Below are positions 61,291 through 64,000 of a stretch of 64,000 nucleotides of DNA, piece by piece. The stretch is taken from NCBI RefSeq assembly GCF_005519465.1, contig NZ_CP027858.1, forward strand, positions 5,629,001-5,693,000, given 5' to 3'. The notes under the pieces are model-generated. The model ran no database searches, was not told the origin of the DNA, and saw only the letters and a program-made list of their open reading frames with translations. The stretch's first letter is position 1. Each line of letters starts with the position of its first letter. This stretch comes from Streptomyces clavuligerus. GTDB taxonomy: Bacteria > Actinomycetota > Actinomycetes > Streptomycetales > Streptomycetaceae. The translations under genes and the position numbers were made by a program.

Positions 61291-62145
61291 TCAGGCCGCC
61301 TGGCTCCGGGGCTGCTCCTGCTCCTGCTCGACGCGGTCGTTCCACTCGCGCTTCACCGCGCGCCACGCCTCGTCGCTCTGGCCGAGCCGCCAGTAGCCCG
61401 AGATCGACAGGTGCTCCCTCGGCACCGCGCGCTCCAGCCGCAGATGGCGGCGGAGCTCCTTCACCCAGCCGGCCTCGCCGTGGACGAAGGCGCACACCCG
61501 GCCCTCGGGGAAGTCCAGCGCGGTCACCGCCGCGACCAGGGCCTCACCGACCGGGCGCCCCGCGCGGTGGAGCCAGCGGACCGTGACGCCGTCCGGGGTG
61601 GCGATCTTCTGCTCGTCCTCGGGGCGCTCGACCTCGACCAGCGCGTGGACGACGGACCCGCCCGGCATGGCCTCCAGCGACGCGGCGATCGCGGGCAGCG
61701 CGCTCTCGTCCCCGACCAGCAGATGCCAGTCGGCCCCCGGCTCCGGGGCGTACGCGCCGCCCGGGCCGAGAATCCGTATCGTGTCGCCGACCTCGGCCCG
61801 CGCGGCCCAGGGGCCCGCGAGCCCCTCGTCCCCGTGCACCACGAAGTCGATCGTCATCTCGTGCCGTGCCGCGTCCCAGATCCGCACCGTGTAGGTGCGG
61901 TTCGCGGGCCACTGGGCGCGCGGGAACTCCGCCCGGACCCGGTCGATGTCGAACGGCTCCGGATAGCTCACCCCGGCGGGCGGGAACAGCAGCTTCACAT
62001 AGTGGTCCGTGAAACCCTCCAGGGAGAACCCGGCCAGGCCCTCGCCCCCGAGGACGACCCGGACCATGTGCGGGGTCAACCGCTCGGTGTGGACCACACG
62101 CGCCTCGTAGGACGTCGGTGCCTTACGGGCCGGTCGTTCGGTCAC
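61291..62145 (-). CDS. Siderophore-interacting protein (flavin reductase)
   Basis: A 284-residue cytoplasmic SIP/ViuB-type flavoprotein that reduces ferric siderophores to release iron. The FAD-binding motif is RTYTVRIWD (Arg-x-Tyr-Thr) with FVVHGDEGLAGPWA after it, the NAD(P)H domain has LVGDESALPAIAAS, and the SIP C-terminus is HLSISGYWRLGQSDEAWRAV. The GTG start has GGGGAGA upstream. An iron box 31 bases before the start points to repression by DmdR1/IdeR when iron is plentiful. Confidence 0.94.
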   Translation of the reverse strand: MTERPARKAPTSYEARVVHTERLTPHMVRVVLGGEGLAGFSLEGFTDHYVKLLFPPAGVSYPEPFDIDRVRAEFPRAQWPANRTYTVRIWDAARHEMTIDFVVHGDEGLAGPWAARAEVGDTIRILGPGGAYAPEPGADWHLLVGDESALPAIAASLEAMPGGSVVHALVEVERPEDEQKIATPDGVTVRWLHRAGRPVGEALVAAVTALDFPEGRVCAFVHGEAGWVKELRRHLRLERAVPREHLSISGYWRLGQSDEAWRAVKREWNDRVEQEQEQPRSQAA

Positions 62146-62175
62146 GGCGGTCTCCCCTGGGCTCAGTAATCATGC

Positions 62176-62194
62176 TTAGGCAAGCCTAAGTTAA
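62176..62194. promoter_or_regulatory. Iron box (DmdR1/IdeR operator)
   Basis: TTAGGCAAGCCTAAGTTAA matches the 19-base consensus TTAGGTTAGGCTAACCTAA at 14 positions and contains the perfect inverted repeat TTAGGC-AA-GCCTAA. It sits directly upstream of the siderophore-interacting protein gene. Confidence 0.8.
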
Positions 62195-62318
62195 CACCCC
62201 CCGGTGTGGATCTCAGCCCGGGAAGCCCGGGAAAGGGCTGGGGAAAGGCCGGGAAAGCCCGGGACATCCGGGACGGACGGGTGAAAGGCAGACAGGTGAA
62301 CGGGGCAGCGGAAAAGCC

Positions 62319-63251
62319 TCAGCCCCGCAGGGTCGTCAACAGCCGCTGGAGCGCCCCGCCGAGCCCCCAGCGCTCGCCCAGCGCCGCCAGGGCCGCCGGG
62401 TCGCGCGGCGCGGAGGGCAGCGCCGGGTCGAAGGGCGGCAGCGGCGCGTCCGTGGCCACCCGGACCACCTTCGGCGCGACCGCCACATACCCCCGGGCCT
62501 CGTCCAGCCGCCTGCGCTGCGCCGGAGTCAGCCGGGACGCCGGATCGTCCACGGCGGCCATGATCCCGGCCAGATCGCCGAACGCGTCCAGCAGCTTCGC
62601 CGCCGTCTTCTCGCCGATGCCCGGCACCCCCGGGAGCCCGTCGCTCGGATCGCCCCGCAGCAGCGCCAGATCGGCGTAGCCGGGGCCGTCCACGCCGTAC
62701 CTCTCCCGCAGCCAGCCCTCGTCGGTCGTCTGGAGCGTCCCCACGCCCTTCAGCGGATACAGCACCCGGCGCCCGCGCGCGTCGTCCACGAGCTGGAACA
62801 GATCGCGGTCCCCGGTGACGATGTCGACCGGCCCGGTGGCCCGCGCCGTCAGGGTGCCGATCACGTCGTCCGCCTCGTAGCCGTCCGCGCCGACCCGGGC
62901 GATGCCGAGCGCCTCCAGCACCTCGGCGATCACCGGCACCTGTGGCGTGAGCGTGTCCGGCGCCTCCTCCTCGTCGGGCCCCGCCTCCGTCTCGACCGCC
63001 ACCCGGTGCGCCTTGTACGAGGGGATCAGCTCCACCCGCCAGTGGGGCCGCCAGTCGTTGTCCCAGCAGGCGACCAGATCGTCGGGGCGGTGGTCCTGGA
63101 CCAGCCGCCCGATGAACTCCAGCAGCCCGCGCACGGCGTTGACGGGGGTGCCGTCCGGGGCCCTGACCGTGTCGGGGACCCCGAAGTAGGCCCGGAAGTA
63201 GAGGGAGGCGGTGTCGAGGAGCATCAGGCGTCGCGTCACACCCCCGATCAT
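62319..63251 (-). CDS. 5'-3' exonuclease (Pol I N-terminal/FEN-like)
   Basis: A 310-residue stand-alone nuclease of the 5'-3' exonuclease family. The PIN-like fold has metal-binding acids in MLLDTASLYFRAYFG, ACWDNDWRPHWR, and GYEADDVIGTLTAR with VTGDRDLFQLV; the H3TH DNA-binding motif is DGLPGVPGIGEKTAAKLLDA. It would act on flaps or gapped DNA in repair, separate from DNA polymerase I. The start is uncertain: ATG 63251 is used here; GTG 63239 or the downstream ATG are alternatives, as no clear ribosome binding site is seen. Confidence 0.9.
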   Translation of the reverse strand: MIGGVTRRLMLLDTASLYFRAYFGVPDTVRAPDGTPVNAVRGLLEFIGRLVQDHRPDDLVACWDNDWRPHWRVELIPSYKAHRVAVETEAGPDEEEAPDTLTPQVPVIAEVLEALGIARVGADGYEADDVIGTLTARATGPVDIVTGDRDLFQLVDDARGRRVLYPLKGVGTLQTTDEGWLRERYGVDGPGYADLALLRGDPSDGLPGVPGIGEKTAAKLLDAFGDLAGIMAAVDDPASRLTPAQRRRLDEARGYVAVAPKVVRVATDAPLPPFDPALPSAPRDPAALAALGERWGLGGALQRLLTTLRG

Positions 63252-63470
63252 GCCGCACACCACCGACAGCCACCCCGGCACACCCGGACGGAACGTGAGC
63301 TGGGTCACTCTTCCGTTTGGTCCCGGCCGCCCGGGGCAGGCGCGGACCCGGAGCCGACCCCGTTGCCTGTTCAACGACTTGTCCCGGGGTGGCGCGGGCC
63401 GGTCCCGCCGGGCTCCACGGCCCGCCCGCCGGGGGTGGCGGACCGTCTCGTTCCAACGCGTGAGGTGTAT

Positions 63471-64000
63471 GTGTCCAGGCTCCAGGCCGAACACGTCTAC
63501 AAGGTGTTCGGCAGACGACCCGAGGAAGCGATCCCGAGGCTGGAAGGGGGTGCCGACCGCGAGGAACTGCGCGCAGACGGCACCACGGCGGCCGTGATCG
63601 ACGCCTCCTTCACCGTCGAGCCCGGACAGATCTTCGTCGTGATGGGGCTCTCCGGCTCCGGCAAGTCCACCCTGCTGCGCATGTTGAACGGGCTGCTCGC
63701 CCCCACCGCGGGCCGGGTCCTCTTCGACGGACAGGACCTCACCTCGCTCACCCCGGCCGAGCTGCGGGCCGTCCGCTCCAGGAAGATCAGCATGGTCTTC
63801 CAGCACTTCGCGCTCTTCCCCCACCGCAGCGTGCTGGAGAACGCCGGGTACGGCCTGGAGGTGCAGGGCGTCCCCCGCCCCGAGCGCGACCGCCGCGCCG
63901 CCGAGGCCCTGGCCCTGGCCGGTCTCGCGGGCTGGGAGGACTCCTGGCCCGACGAGCTGTCCGGCGGTATGCAGCAGCGCGTGGGCCTCGCCCGCGCGCT
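63471..64000 (+). CDS. Glycine betaine-type ABC transporter ATP-binding protein (partial)
   Basis: The first 176 residues of an ATPase of the ProV/OpuAA class; the gene runs off the window. It starts SRLQAEHVYKVFGRRPEEAI, with the pre-Walker region typical of quaternary-amine transporters. Walker A is GLSGSGKST, the Q-loop is MVFQHFALFPHRSVLEN, and the signature LSGGMQQRVGLARA ends the visible part. CBS domains expected at the C-terminus are outside. Function: osmoprotectant uptake with a permease presumably encoded next. GTG start, with GAGG five bases upstream. Confidence 0.9.
   Translation, partial: MSRLQAEHVYKVFGRRPEEAIPRLEGGADREELRADGTTAAVIDASFTVEPGQIFVVMGLSGSGKSTLLRMLNGLLAPTAGRVLFDGQDLTSLTPAELRAVRSRKISMVFQHFALFPHRSVLENAGYGLEVQGVPRPERDRRAAEALALAGLAGWEDSWPDELSGGMQQRVGLARA

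Noticed and set aside
60566..61396. A 276-residue Gly/Arg-rich repeat protein frame
   Set aside because: Although 150 is a multiple of three, the second repeat copy has a 13-base insertion that shifts frame, and the frame runs into the antisense of the SIP gene.
1..64000. tRNA, rRNA, insertion sequences or prophage genes
   Set aside because: No transposase, integrase or terminal inverted repeats of an IS and no tRNA-like cloverleaf was noticed. The only phage-like trace is the endonuclease VII-like frame at 40492-40800.

Overview
The window is core chromosome of a high-G+C actinomycete, almost certainly a Streptomyces. It carries the Pup-proteasome genes (arc, dop, pup, prcB, prcA, pafA, pafB, pafC), mycothiol synthesis (mshC), an F420-type oxidoreductase, a gylR-controlled glycerol operon, GTG and TTG starts, and no tRNA, rRNA or CRISPR that I could see. 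From memory, the gene order matches in reverse the S. coelicolor block of about SCO1628-SCO1665. All function assignments rest on reading motifs in the translations, not on a search.

Left part (1-9.2 kb): the start of an aldo/keto reductase, a luciferase-like F420 oxidoreductase, a ferritin-like di-iron protein, a CorA transporter, then the actinobacterial set histidine phosphatase - DUF3090 protein - SCO1664-family protein - mshC. A 650-bp repeat array lies before mshC. After mshC come two large back-to-back hairpins and the convergent PAC2-family gene, probably parJ.

9.6-16.4 kb is a catabolic locus set between core genes: an L-fuconate dehydratase-type enolase, an SDR dehydrogenase, a sugar-type ABC transporter (lipoprotein, double ATPase, permease) and a convergent GntR/FadR regulator. 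16.5-21.8 kb is the glycerol operon glpF-glpK-glpD with its IclR-type regulator gylR. Both are on the minus strand and share a likely operator. metH, a family 4 glycosyltransferase, a HAD phosphatase, a lone oligopeptide-binding lipoprotein and a lone NarL-type response regulator fill 22-31.8 kb.

31.8-56.7 kb is the protein-turnover region. First come a RecB-like Fe-S nuclease, a site-2 protease and tRNA m1A58 methyltransferase. Then arc, dop, pup, an endonuclease VII-like reading frame, prcB and prcA. A LacI regulator and an MFS transporter interrupt the block. It continues with pafA, two FKBP-type isomerases, pafB, pafC, two small proteins, tatA, tatC, a lipid-kinase-like protein and the helicase helY. 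Together these tag proteins with Pup, unfold and degrade them, and hold the PafBC transcription factor that is linked to DNA damage in mycobacteria.

The right end (56.8-64 kb) has a photolyase, a membrane protein divergent from a MerR regulator with a shared operator, a 1-kb non-coding stretch containing 150-bp tandem repeats, an iron-box-controlled siderophore-interacting protein, a 5'-3' exonuclease and the start of a glycine betaine-type ABC ATPase. A recurring feature is a -10 hexamer placed 6-8 bases before the start codon with no ribosome binding site, which implies many leaderless mRNAs.
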